In this document: piece by piece, positions 25,881-32,500 of the stretch
Position numbering within the stretch: position 1 is the stretch's first letter
Layout of the letters: the number at the start of each line of letters is the position of its first letter
Source: Verrucomicrobiota bacterium JB022
GTDB lineage: Bacteria; Verrucomicrobiota; Verrucomicrobiia; Opitutales; Oceanipulchritudinaceae
NCBI GenBank assembly: GCA_030673845.1
Contig: JAUTCQ010000013.1
Span: forward strand, 1-32,500
Direction: 5' to 3'
DNA: 32,500 nucleotides
The notes under the pieces: generated by a model
The model's input: only the letters and a program-made list of their open reading frames with translations
What the model was told of the DNA's origin: nothing
The model's database searches: none
Program-made: the position numbers and the translations under genes

Positions 25881-26270
25881 ATGAAAAAGATCTCCCCCCT
25901 GCTCGCCCTCTTGTGCTGGTTCGCAACCGCCCTCAATGCGGCACCGGCGCTTTATGCGGTCAAGATTCATGCCGACTGGTGCGTCGTCTGCAAACGCCTG
26001 GAGCCCGCGTTTGAGGCCGCTCAGAGCGAGCTGAAGGAGGCAGACGTCGCGTTCCTCAAGTTCGACCTGACGAGCGATGCCACCCAGGCCGCCTCTCAGG
26101 AAAAGGCTCGCGAGCTGGGCCTCGAAGCGCTGTTTGCTCAACGACTGCCTACGGGGATCGTGGTGGTTTACGATCCCGAGACGCAGGAAATCCGTCAGAT
26201 CCTGAAGGTGAACCGCTCCGGCGCGCAGATGGCCGAGGCGATCCGGGAGCTGCTGGCTCAAGAATCGTAG
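25881..26270 (+). CDS. Exported thioredoxin-like protein
   Basis: About 129 aa from the ATG at 25881 (MKKISPLLALLCW), which gives a clean signal peptide ending near LNAAPA; the ATG at 25869 adds four residues. The mature part has a thioredoxin-type active site in HADWCVVCKRLEP and the cis-Pro region QRLPTGIVVVYDPET, so it should handle disulfides in the periplasm. The CVVC pair differs from classic CGPC. The last 13 bases overlap, tail to tail, with the 3' end of the histidine kinase gene on the other strand. Confidence 0.82.
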   Translation: MKKISPLLALLCWFATALNAAPALYAVKIHADWCVVCKRLEPAFEAAQSELKEADVAFLKFDLTSDATQAASQEKARELGLEALFAQRLPTGIVVVYDPETQEIRQILKVNRSGAQMAEAIRELLAQES

Positions 26271-27664
26271 GCGTTGGCGGGCGAATGACGCCCCCACCCC
26301 GCCGGCGGGGTAACGACCGGCACATCGAGGCGGAAGGTGGTGCCCTGCGGCCCGGTGAATTCCAGCACCAGCTCGGCATCGACCTGACGGGCCAGCAAGT
26401 GCGAAATGGCCAGCCCCAGCCCCGTGCCGCCCTCCTTGGTGCTCGTAACCGGGGTGAAAAGGTGCGCGTGCACCGCATCGGGGAGACCCGGCCCCTCGTC
26501 CATCACCCGGCAGCAAAGCCGCTCGGGGCGGTGGTCGAAATGGAGCGTCACCTCCCGACCGGGCGGCGTCGCCTCGATGGCATTCGTCAGCAGGTTTTGC
26601 AGGATCAGCGCCACAAGATTGAGGTCCTTCATCGGCAGCTCTACCTCCGGCGCCTCACTGACCTCGAGGACCACGCCCGCCTCCTCGGCCCGATCCTTGA
26701 CGGCGTCGCGCAGGAGGTCGCTCAAATCGTTGACCGAGTAGCGCCGCTGCGAGTCGCGCTGGTGCTGGCGCAGCATCCGGGTCGTCTCCTGCAGCATTTG
26801 CTGCATCCGGTCTGCCACCCGGCTGGCCTCTTCCAGCTGCGGCTGTCGCGCAAGGTGCCGTTGCAGGCCGGCCAACGGGTTTTTCAGCCCGTGCAGCAGA
26901 TGGGCGGAAATCGTCCCGAGCGCTGACGTTTTGGCGGCCAGCACCAGCTCTTCGTTGACGCGCTCCAGCTCGTGCGTGCGCTCGACCAAGGCCAGGTTCA
27001 ACCGGCGCACCCGGGCAAAGCCGACCGCGACCAGCGCCACAATCAGCACACCGCCGAGCCCAAACGCGAGCCCGTACTGGGCCAGCAAACGCTGGTCGAG
27101 CGCGGCAAAATCGGCCGCCAGCGAGCCCGCATCGAGCCAGTATTGCAACAGCCGCAGCGCCTCGCCGGTTTGCGGGTCGCGCAGCAGCACCCACACCTCC
27201 ATCAGCGTATCCTGCTCGGGATTGAGGATCGAGGCATCGCGAAAAATCGAATCGAGCCGCAGCCCTGGGTGAAAGCGGCTGTAGCCCCCGCCTTCCTCTA
27301 ATTGAAGCCGGGCAGACTCTTCCAGCGGCGAGGGATACAGACTGCGCGGCACCGTCTGCTCGATACTGCCTTCGGGCGAATAAAGCGCGACCCCCACCAC
27401 GCCCTTCAGCTCACTCACCTCCAGCGCCAGGCTCAGGAAGTCGTAACCCAACCCGGGGATCGGCTGCTGCTGCTCAAGCTCGCGTGCCGCGACCGACTGG
27501 AGCAGCTCCGCATCGCGCGCCATCAGGCTCTCGCGCAAGGCGGCACGCATCTCCCAGCCAATCGCAAAGAGCACCCCGCCGTAGACGGTGAGCAGCGCCA
27601 GCCCCAGCGGCAATACCACCGACCAGAAGCGCGGCGCAGCGACATGCGGTTTACCGTTCGCCAT
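26258..27664 (-). CDS. Membrane sensor histidine kinase (NtrB/ZraS type)
   Basis: A 468-aa kinase. Helix 1 (15-36) and helix 2 (about 198-217) enclose a periplasmic sensor domain of about 160 residues. A coiled linker (RTHELERVNEELVLAAKTSALGT) leads to the H box with His258 in HGLKNPLAGLQ. The ATP-binding domain has Asn361 (LQNLLTNAIEA), DEGPGLP and GGTGLGLAI. The HxxKNPL form and short dimerisation domain are those of kinases paired with sigma-54 activators such as NtrC and ZraR. The ATG at 27664 overlaps the coiled-coil gene by 14 bases, so translation is coupled. It is the third gene of the regulator/exported protein/kinase set. The signal is unknown. Confidence 0.92.
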   Translation of the reverse strand: MANGKPHVAAPRFWSVVLPLGLALLTVYGGVLFAIGWEMRAALRESLMARDAELLQSVAARELEQQQPIPGLGYDFLSLALEVSELKGVVGVALYSPEGSIEQTVPRSLYPSPLEESARLQLEEGGGYSRFHPGLRLDSIFRDASILNPEQDTLMEVWVLLRDPQTGEALRLLQYWLDAGSLAADFAALDQRLLAQYGLAFGLGGVLIVALVAVGFARVRRLNLALVERTHELERVNEELVLAAKTSALGTISAHLLHGLKNPLAGLQRHLARQPQLEEASRVADRMQQMLQETTRMLRQHQRDSQRRYSVNDLSDLLRDAVKDRAEEAGVVLEVSEAPEVELPMKDLNLVALILQNLLTNAIEATPPGREVTLHFDHRPERLCCRVMDEGPGLPDAVHAHLFTPVTSTKEGGTGLGLAISHLLARQVDAELVLEFTGPQGTTFRLDVPVVTPPAGWGRHSPANAYDS

Positions 27665-28484
27665 GCTCGCCCCACCCCCCGCGTAGTTCGTCCACCCGCG
27701 AGCGTTGCCACTCGCGAAACTCGTCGATCAGTGCCGCGCGCTCTTCGTCGGTCTCGGCCTCGTCCAGGGCTTTGCGCAGCCGGTTTCGCTCCTGCCGCCA
27801 CTGCGCCGCCTCTTCGGCAAACGCTTCTCGACGGGCCTCGATCCCCCGCGGCACCTGCAAGGCCTGCCCCTGCGTGCGCCACCAGTGCTTGAGGTCGCCC
27901 GTCAGACGGCGCACCTCCTCGATACGGGCGGCATTCTCGGTGCGAAAGCGCTCCAGCGCCTGCTCGCGCTCCCGGATCGACGGCATGGGCCCCAGCGCAT
28001 TGAGCGCCTGCCGCCGCGTCAGCAACAGCTCGCGCCCCAGCCGACGCAGCTCATCCACCTGGGCCTGCACCTCGGGCGGAAAGACGGCCTCGCCCTCGGG
28101 TGGATTGGCTGCGCGATAGAGGTCCTGCATCTCCTGCAGCTCCCATTCGAGCTGCTCCTGTTGGGCCAGCTCCGGCGCGTGGGCACGGAACCACTGGGCG
28201 AGCGCGTCGCGCCGTTGAGGGCGCGTCGTCGCGGCCGGCAAAACAGCCAAGGCCGCTTCACGACTCTCGCGCAGGCGCTCGCGGCCAGCCTGGACTTCCT
28301 TCCACAGCTCCCGTAACTCCGGCGGCGCATCGTCGGGCACCGCCTTGAGATTCCGATGCCCTGGCGGCCCTTCGCGTGGGGGCGGGCCACCGGAGAAAGG
28401 CGGTGGCATCTCGGGTGGTGGTTGCCCTCCCAGGCTGGCGGTAGCAGCGAGCCACCCCAGCAAACAAAGTCGCATCGTCTTCAT
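27651..28484 (-). CDS. Exported coiled-coil protein, possible stress-sensing partner of the kinase
   Basis: About 277 aa from the ATG at 28484 (MKTMRLCLLGWLAAT); Met at 28475 is also possible, and the upstream Met at 28496 would overlap the predicted promoter. A signal peptide is followed by a Pro/Gly-rich segment (PPPEMPPPFSGGPPP) and then about 220 residues of charged helix rich in Arg, Glu, Leu and Gln (LRRLGRELLLTRRQAL; WRQERNRLRKALDEAETDEE). Composition and place, between an NtrC-type regulator and its kinase and behind a sigma-54 promoter match, recall the periplasmic ZraP/CpxP/Spy group. No LTxxQ motif is seen, so this is analogy rather than homology. There is no Cys in the mature part and no transmembrane segment after the signal. 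Confidence 0.78.
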   Translation of the reverse strand: MKTMRLCLLGWLAATASLGGQPPPEMPPPFSGGPPPREGPPGHRNLKAVPDDAPPELRELWKEVQAGRERLRESREAALAVLPAATTRPQRRDALAQWFRAHAPELAQQEQLEWELQEMQDLYRAANPPEGEAVFPPEVQAQVDELRRLGRELLLTRRQALNALGPMPSIREREQALERFRTENAARIEEVRRLTGDLKHWWRTQGQALQVPRGIEARREAFAEEAAQWRQERNRLRKALDEAETDEERAALIDEFREWQRSRVDELRGGWGEHGER

Positions 28485-28496
28485 GGGCAGAACCAT

Positions 28497-28512
28497 TGCA
28501 GGAGTATTGCCA
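28497..28512 (-). promoter_or_regulatory. Predicted sigma-54 (-24/-12) promoter
   Basis: On the minus strand the site reads TGGCAATACTCCTGCA (28512 to 28497). The consensus is TGGCAC-N5-TTGCA, so it matches 9 of 11 fixed bases, with GG and GC exactly ten bases apart. Transcription should start near 28486, only two bases ahead of the ATG at 28484 or eleven ahead of the ATG at 28475. The short leader is the main weakness. The gene just upstream on the same strand encodes a sigma-54 activator. Confidence 0.62.
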
Positions 28513-28592
28513 TCGCGGCGCTCTCATCCATAAGCGCTTCAACACCAGCGGTCAAGGCCGGCCAGCCCTGTGCGACCAAAGGCCCCAGAGCT

Positions 28593-28638
28593 GGGAAATC
28601 GTTCCCGGTTTTAACCACCACTCAAGTGCAGCCGGGAA
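28593..28638. promoter_or_regulatory. Inverted repeats upstream of the sigma-54 promoter, possible activator site
   Basis: GGGAA-ATCG-TTCCC (28593-28606) lies about 115 bases upstream of the predicted start, the usual range for NtrC-type binding sites. TTCCCGG (28602-28608) also pairs with CCGGGAA (28632-28638). The alternative is a transcript-end hairpin of the regulator gene, but it has no T-run. Confidence 0.4.
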
Positions 28639-28641
28639 AAT

Positions 28642-30078
28642 TTACGCATCGCCCTCGCCCGTGGTCTTGAGCCGGTAGCGCACATAGTCGCGCGGCACCC
28701 CCAACAAGCGCGCCGCCGCCGAAACGTTTTGCTCGCACCGGTCGAGCGCCTGCTGGATCAGCACCATCCCCAGCTCCTGCAGCGCCTGCTCCAGGTTAAA
28801 CTCGCCCTCGGCAGGGAACGCCCAATACGGGTTGAGCAAGGTGGGCAGCCCCTCCCCTTCCGGCTCCGCGCCCAGGCTCGCCTGCCCCAGGTGTGGGAAA
28901 TTCAGCGTGTCGCCTTCGATGAAGATCAGCGCCCTCTCCAGCTCGTGCCCCAGCTCGCGGAGGTTGCCCGGCCACGCATACGCCTGCAGCTCACGGTAGC
29001 CGCGCGGGGATATCTTGACCTCCGGCAGCCGATAGCGGCGCTTGAGCCCATCCAGCAGATGATCCGCCAGCGCCGGCACATCGGCCCGTCGCTCCCGCAG
29101 CGAAGGCAGGCGCAGCCGCAAGAGGTTGAGGCGGTGAAACAGGTCTTCGCGAAATTTCCCCTCATGCACCAGCTCGCCCAGGTCATGCAGGCTCGCCGTC
29201 ACCAGCCTCACATCGACTGGGATGCTCCGATTGCCCCCCACCCGCCGGATCGAGCGGTCTTCGATCGCCGTCAGCACCTTGGCCTGCACGGCAGGGGAGA
29301 GGCTCGAAATTTCATCGAGAAACAGGGTACCCCCGTGCGCCGCCTCAAACAGGCCGATTCGATTGGCCCGGGCGTCGGTAAACGCCCCCTTCTCGTGCCC
29401 AAAAAGCTCCGACTCTGCCAACGTATCTGGGAGGGTCGCACAGTTGACCTGCACCAGCGGTTGACTGGCGCGCGGCCCCTGCTCGTGCAGCCACCGGGCC
29501 AGAGTGCTCTTGCCGGTGCCCGTTTCGCCCTCGATCAACACCGGCGGCAGGTGGTGGCGCAAGCGCTGCTCGGCCTGCAGGATGCGTTGCAACTCGTGCT
29601 GCAAGGTGGTCAGCGCCTGCCCAAAGTAAATGCCGCCGACCGACTGCTTCTGCGCTTCGCGCTGGTGCTGCTCGATCCGGTCGCGCCGCCGGTTGTCGCG
29701 CGCCCGACGCAACACCAGCGGCAAGGCTTCCGGCTCGAACGGCTTGGCCAGAAAATCGGCGGCCCCCAGGCGCATGGCTTCCACCGCCAGCTGCACGCCC
29801 CCTTCAGCCGTCATCACCACCACTGCAGTCGTGGGGCCAAAAACCTCGTCTCTCAGCAGCTCAAGACTACTTCCGTCGGGCAAATGAACATCCAGCAAGG
29901 CGAAATCCGGCTCCCAATCGGCCGCCGCCGTGCGGGCCTCCTGCAGCGTCCCCACCGGGAGCACATCTGCGCCCTGCTCTTCCAGGTAGTCGCACAATTC
30001 ATCGCGCCAGAAACGCTCGTCTTCCACGACCAGCACCCGTTGATCGGCCAGCAACTTCGCCATGTCGGGGTCAACCAT
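28642..30078 (-). CDS. Sigma-54-dependent response regulator (NtrC/ZraR type)
   Basis: About 478 aa from the ATG at 30078 (GAGG upstream); 30063 is an alternative start. The receiver (about 10-130) has Glu19/Asp20, phospho-site Asp63 (LLDVHLPDG), Thr90 and Lys112. The AAA+ domain has Walker A GETGTGKS (184-191), the sigma-54 contact loop GAFTDA (231-236, canonical GAFTGA), Walker B TLFLDEI and the sensor region GKFREDLFHRLN. The C-terminal Fis-type helix-turn-helix is QNVSAAARLLGVPRDYVRYRL. It should activate sigma-54 RNA polymerase when phosphorylated, most likely by the kinase at 26258, and its probable target is the promoter at 28497. The Asp in the contact loop is unusual but occurs in some family members. 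Confidence 0.95.
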   Translation of the reverse strand: MVDPDMAKLLADQRVLVVEDERFWRDELCDYLEEQGADVLPVGTLQEARTAAADWEPDFALLDVHLPDGSSLELLRDEVFGPTTAVVVMTAEGGVQLAVEAMRLGAADFLAKPFEPEALPLVLRRARDNRRRDRIEQHQREAQKQSVGGIYFGQALTTLQHELQRILQAEQRLRHHLPPVLIEGETGTGKSTLARWLHEQGPRASQPLVQVNCATLPDTLAESELFGHEKGAFTDARANRIGLFEAAHGGTLFLDEISSLSPAVQAKVLTAIEDRSIRRVGGNRSIPVDVRLVTASLHDLGELVHEGKFREDLFHRLNLLRLRLPSLRERRADVPALADHLLDGLKRRYRLPEVKISPRGYRELQAYAWPGNLRELGHELERALIFIEGDTLNFPHLGQASLGAEPEGEGLPTLLNPYWAFPAEGEFNLEQALQELGMVLIQQALDRCEQNVSAAARLLGVPRDYVRYRLKTTGEGDA

Positions 30079-30129
30079 GACGCGCCTCACAGGTTTCGCC
30101 AAGCCACTAAATGCGGGCCTCGCAGGCAC

Positions 30130-30162
30130 AAAAAACCCCGCAGGTCCTGAAACCGGCGGGGC
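30130..30162 (-). terminator. Rho-independent terminator of the 68-aa basic protein gene
   Basis: On the minus strand CCCCGC (30161-30156) pairs with GCGGGG (30141-30136) and is followed by a run of six T (30135-30130). Four T also follow on the plus strand, so it may work both ways. It separates the small gene from the downstream regulator gene. Confidence 0.8.
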
Positions 30163-30186
30163 TTTTCAAATCGAAAACGGCAACGC

Positions 30187-30393
30187 TTACTGGGCGTCGG
30201 CAGTCGGCGACACCTGGGAGGCGCGCTCGGCCATCGCTTCCTTCAGCGCTTCGCGCTTCGCGAAAAGCGCGCTGCTGCGGTACTGGCGCTTGCGGGCAGC
30301 CAGTTGACGTTGACGGTGGGCGTTCGGCTTGGAGCCGGCGGCCTTTTTCTTGGGGCGGCGTTTGCCCGAAAGTGATTGAATGCGTCCGCTCAT
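30187..30393 (-). CDS. Small basic protein of unknown function
   Basis: A 68-aa protein beginning MSGRIQSLSGKRRPKKKAAG and then NAHRQRQLAARKRQYRSSALFAKRE. About a third of residues are Lys or Arg, mostly in the first two thirds, with a more acidic, Ala-rich tail. It should bind nucleic acid, possibly at the ribosome. No named family is recognised. A clear terminator 25 bases beyond the stop and an intergenic region on either side mark it as an independent, real transcript. No Shine-Dalgarno precedes the ATG. Confidence 0.7.
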   Translation of the reverse strand: MSGRIQSLSGKRRPKKKAAGSKPNAHRQRQLAARKRQYRSSALFAKREALKEAMAERASQVSPTADAQ

Positions 30394-30532
30394 GGTAAAG
30401 GGAAAAGCTAGTAGAAATCGCGCACGCGAAGCAAGCTAATCTTTTCGCATCCGGCCAACCGTACGGGCTCACGTCCACGGCCCAACCACCCTAGCGACCG
30501 TTCATCATGAAAGTGCTGTTTAGCTCGACATC

Positions 30533-30548
30533 TATTTCATATGAAATA
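30533..30548. promoter_or_regulatory. Perfect 16-bp palindrome upstream of the pectate lyase gene
   Basis: TATTTCATATGAAATA is a perfect two-fold symmetric site about 50 bases ahead of the lyase ATG, in an AT-rich region unlike the surrounding DNA. It is a plausible operator for a dimeric regulator controlling the lyase. No repressor gene is adjacent, so the factor is unknown. Confidence 0.5.
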
Positions 30549-30589
30549 CCATCTAGATTTTCTCCTTTCACCCCCCAAATAATATCAGA

Positions 30590-32461
30590 ATGAAGTCCCC
30601 CCTCCCTCGACTTTCCGGAGGAGCGATCTGCTCCCTCCTGGCACTCACTACACTCGCCTCCGTGGCGCAGGCTCAAAATTCCTGGGCTGGCTACACTCCC
30701 GACACGTCCCGATGGGTCTTCACCGAGCCGGGCTTCCTGGGCTGGGTTTGGACGGGCATCCTGCTCGACCAGAACTGGATCTACCCACGCAATCTTGGCG
30801 AATATGTTTATTTGCCTCAGAGCTACGTCGAAGACAACGGTGCCTGGGCCTACTCCGCGAGCCTTTCGGGTTGGGATATCTATGAGGAAACTCCTACCAG
30901 CAGCTGGGCCTACTCGCACGCCCTGAAGACCTGGTTCTACCGCGATGAAAATGCCGTGGGCCAAGATCAGGGCTGGGTCTACATCTGGAATTCCGCCTTC
31001 GTGGAAGTATCTCCCATCGTAGTCAATGTAGAGAACACTGCCAATTTCACGGCCGACACCGTGGCAGAAACCTACGCCAATTCGCTCCGGATCTCCCCGG
31101 CGGAAATCCCGAACATGGTCGATACAGACCCAGATATTGTCACCACAAAAGGCGAAGACGGCATCACCTTCCGCAACGCTGCCAGCCGCGGGAATCAATA
31201 CGTCCGCATCGCGATGCAACGTGGCACAGGCCTGCTCGACCTCAGCGCCCTTGGAGACGTGAGCGGCAAGATCGGTGCAGATGTGCTGGCGGATGTTGAT
31301 CTCAGTGCCACTACCAGCGGCTTCTACGTGCGTCTGAAAGACGCCAATGGTGATGTGAGCACCAACCACCGCCTCTCCGGTGGCGACGTCGTCGACGACA
31401 TCGTGCTGCAAACCTCTCTGACGACCCCGGCCAACGAAGTCTACCTCGAGATTACCGTGCCGTGGCAAGGCAGCGTCACTGTAAAAGACATCTACCTCTA
31501 CATGGAAGATGTGGTGACTGGCTTTGCTGGCATGGAGGAAAAGATCACGGGCGGCCAAGGCGCGCCGGCGGAGAATATCTACACCGTAAACAACGCCACG
31601 GAACTCTACAACGTCTACACCAGCCTCCAGGGAGCAGAAGAGCCCTCGATCATTAATATCGCCGGCACAGTTACCTATGACGAATGGGTTATCGCCAGTG
31701 GAGATGATGCCCGCGAGATCACGCTCGGCACCGACCGCTCCAATATCTCGATCATTGGGGTGAACGATCAGGCGATGTTCGATGGTCTGGGTATCACGCT
31801 GCAAGGTACCAATTATATCATTCAGGATCTGACGGTGCGCTATGTGCTCGCGCGCGACGCCATCTCGGTCAACAACGCGACATACGTCTGGATCGACCAC
31901 TGCACCCTCTATAATGAATCGCTGGAGATCAACCCGGACAAAGACAAGTATGATGAGCTGATTAGCATCAAGAACAACGCCCAGTTCGTTATCCTGTCTT
32001 GGAATCACCTCTACGACAGCCACAAGACCATTCTGGTAGGCAGCAATGACGAGGTCGAAGCTATCCCCGACCGCAAAGTGATCATGCACCACAACTGGTT
32101 GCAAAATTCGGGCAGCCGCCTGCCCCTCTATCGCGGCGGCTATGCGCACATCTACAATAACTTCTACGATAATATCGACAGCGGCATCAACCACCGCACC
32201 AAGTCTCAGATCCTGATTGAAAACAACTATTTCAAGGACGCGGGCTCGGCGATTGGCTACTGGTTTGATGATGTAAACCCATCGGGCCGCTTTGAGGTTA
32301 GCGGTAACATCTACGAAAACGTTGATGGAGGTGCACCCACCGAAGAGGACTCCACCGTCAATATCACCTTCGAAGAAGGCTATACCTATGAGCTGGACGA
32401 CGCCGCCGACGTCCCGCAGAAGGTGATGGACGGTTCCGGCGTCCGCGAAATGGTTCGCTAG
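30590..32461 (+). CDS. Secreted pectate lyase, PL1 family, with N-terminal Trp/Tyr-rich module
   Basis: A 623-aa exported enzyme that should cleave polygalacturonate by beta-elimination. A signal peptide (1-28, ending AQA) is followed by a Trp/Tyr/Gly-rich module (about 31-135: GWVWTG, NWIYPRNLG, GAWAYS, SWAYSHALKTWFY, GWVYIW). A beta-sandwich-like region (140-310) precedes the PL1 beta-helix (about 315-600). The helix has VWIDHCTL (433-440, Asp436 a likely calcium ligand), Asp455 in DELISIK, and HHNWLQNSGSRLPLYRGG with Arg510 and Arg515, the catalytic region. Where many PL1 enzymes have Asp four residues after Asp455, this one has Ser459. Base composition is less GC-rich than that of its neighbours. 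No Shine-Dalgarno is seen. The frame ends at 32461 inside the window. Confidence 0.93.
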   Translation: MKSPLPRLSGGAICSLLALTTLASVAQAQNSWAGYTPDTSRWVFTEPGFLGWVWTGILLDQNWIYPRNLGEYVYLPQSYVEDNGAWAYSASLSGWDIYEETPTSSWAYSHALKTWFYRDENAVGQDQGWVYIWNSAFVEVSPIVVNVENTANFTADTVAETYANSLRISPAEIPNMVDTDPDIVTTKGEDGITFRNAASRGNQYVRIAMQRGTGLLDLSALGDVSGKIGADVLADVDLSATTSGFYVRLKDANGDVSTNHRLSGGDVVDDIVLQTSLTTPANEVYLEITVPWQGSVTVKDIYLYMEDVVTGFAGMEEKITGGQGAPAENIYTVNNATELYNVYTSLQGAEEPSIINIAGTVTYDEWVIASGDDAREITLGTDRSNISIIGVNDQAMFDGLGITLQGTNYIIQDLTVRYVLARDAISVNNATYVWIDHCTLYNESLEINPDKDKYDELISIKNNAQFVILSWNHLYDSHKTILVGSNDEVEAIPDRKVIMHHNWLQNSGSRLPLYRGGYAHIYNNFYDNIDSGINHRTKSQILIENNYFKDAGSAIGYWFDDVNPSGRFEVSGNIYENVDGGAPTEEDSTVNITFEEGYTYELDDAADVPQKVMDGSGVREMVR

Positions 32462-32500
32462 CCCGGCTCCACGCCTGCCCTTTCAGCCCTCGGTTCGTCA

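Overview
The window looks like chromosomal DNA of a high-GC, Gram-negative-type bacterium, most likely a Verrucomicrobiota member of the Opitutae/Puniceicoccales type. This is inferred from the gene mix (PL11, GH43 and PL1 pectin enzymes, SSS symporter, pyruvate phosphate dikinase, TatC, YHS protein), from start codons that often lack a Shine-Dalgarno motif, and from a Trp/Tyr/Gly-rich module in the pectate lyase that I associate from memory with Puniceicoccales secreted proteins. No rRNA, tRNA, CRISPR array, prophage or replication origin was seen.

Layout. 1-84: start of an IS transposase running off the left edge. 556-4500: pectin side-chain and backbone enzymes (GH43 with a ricin-type lectin domain; PL11 rhamnogalacturonan lyase) around a small membrane protein. 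4569-7474: minus-strand operon metX-metW-MFS transporter. 7564-9165: a hybrid histidine kinase with an ethylene-receptor-type membrane sensor, divergent from metX. 9174-9501: a compact cassette bounded by 39-bp imperfect inverted repeats and holding a 58-codon membrane ORF. 9569-11635: UvrD/PcrA-type helicase. 11821-15530: a giant CheB-CheR-PAS-histidine kinase followed by a receiver-only response regulator. 15748-17260: a 40-aa basic protein, a secreted protein and an OGG1-type glycosylase. 17271-17737: repeat elements and a six-hairpin array. 17777-20437: SSS symporter, a small membrane protein and a YHS-domain protein. 20561-24716: a two-TM protein, tatC, and ppdK divergent from tatC. 24854-25386: ParE-type toxin-antitoxin pair. 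25434-26270: an unknown cytosolic protein and an exported thioredoxin-like protein. 26258-30078: a sigma-54-type two-component system. 30187-32461: a 68-aa basic protein and a secreted PL1 pectate lyase.

How the parts may work together. Three exported pectin-active enzymes suggest growth on plant or algal pectin, and the sugar-type SSS symporter could import products; no SusC/SusD-like genes are present. The minus-strand cluster 30078-26258 reads as one envelope-sensing circuit: an NtrC-type regulator, then a good sigma-54 promoter match, then an exported coiled-coil protein, then a membrane histidine kinase. The layout resembles ZraP-ZraS-ZraR by analogy. The ethylene-type sensor next to methionine synthesis genes is suggestive but unproven.

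At least five inverted-repeat or repeat-arm elements lie within a few bases of stop codons, and one begins at the base after the stop of a response regulator that ends where a LuxR-type output domain would be expected.
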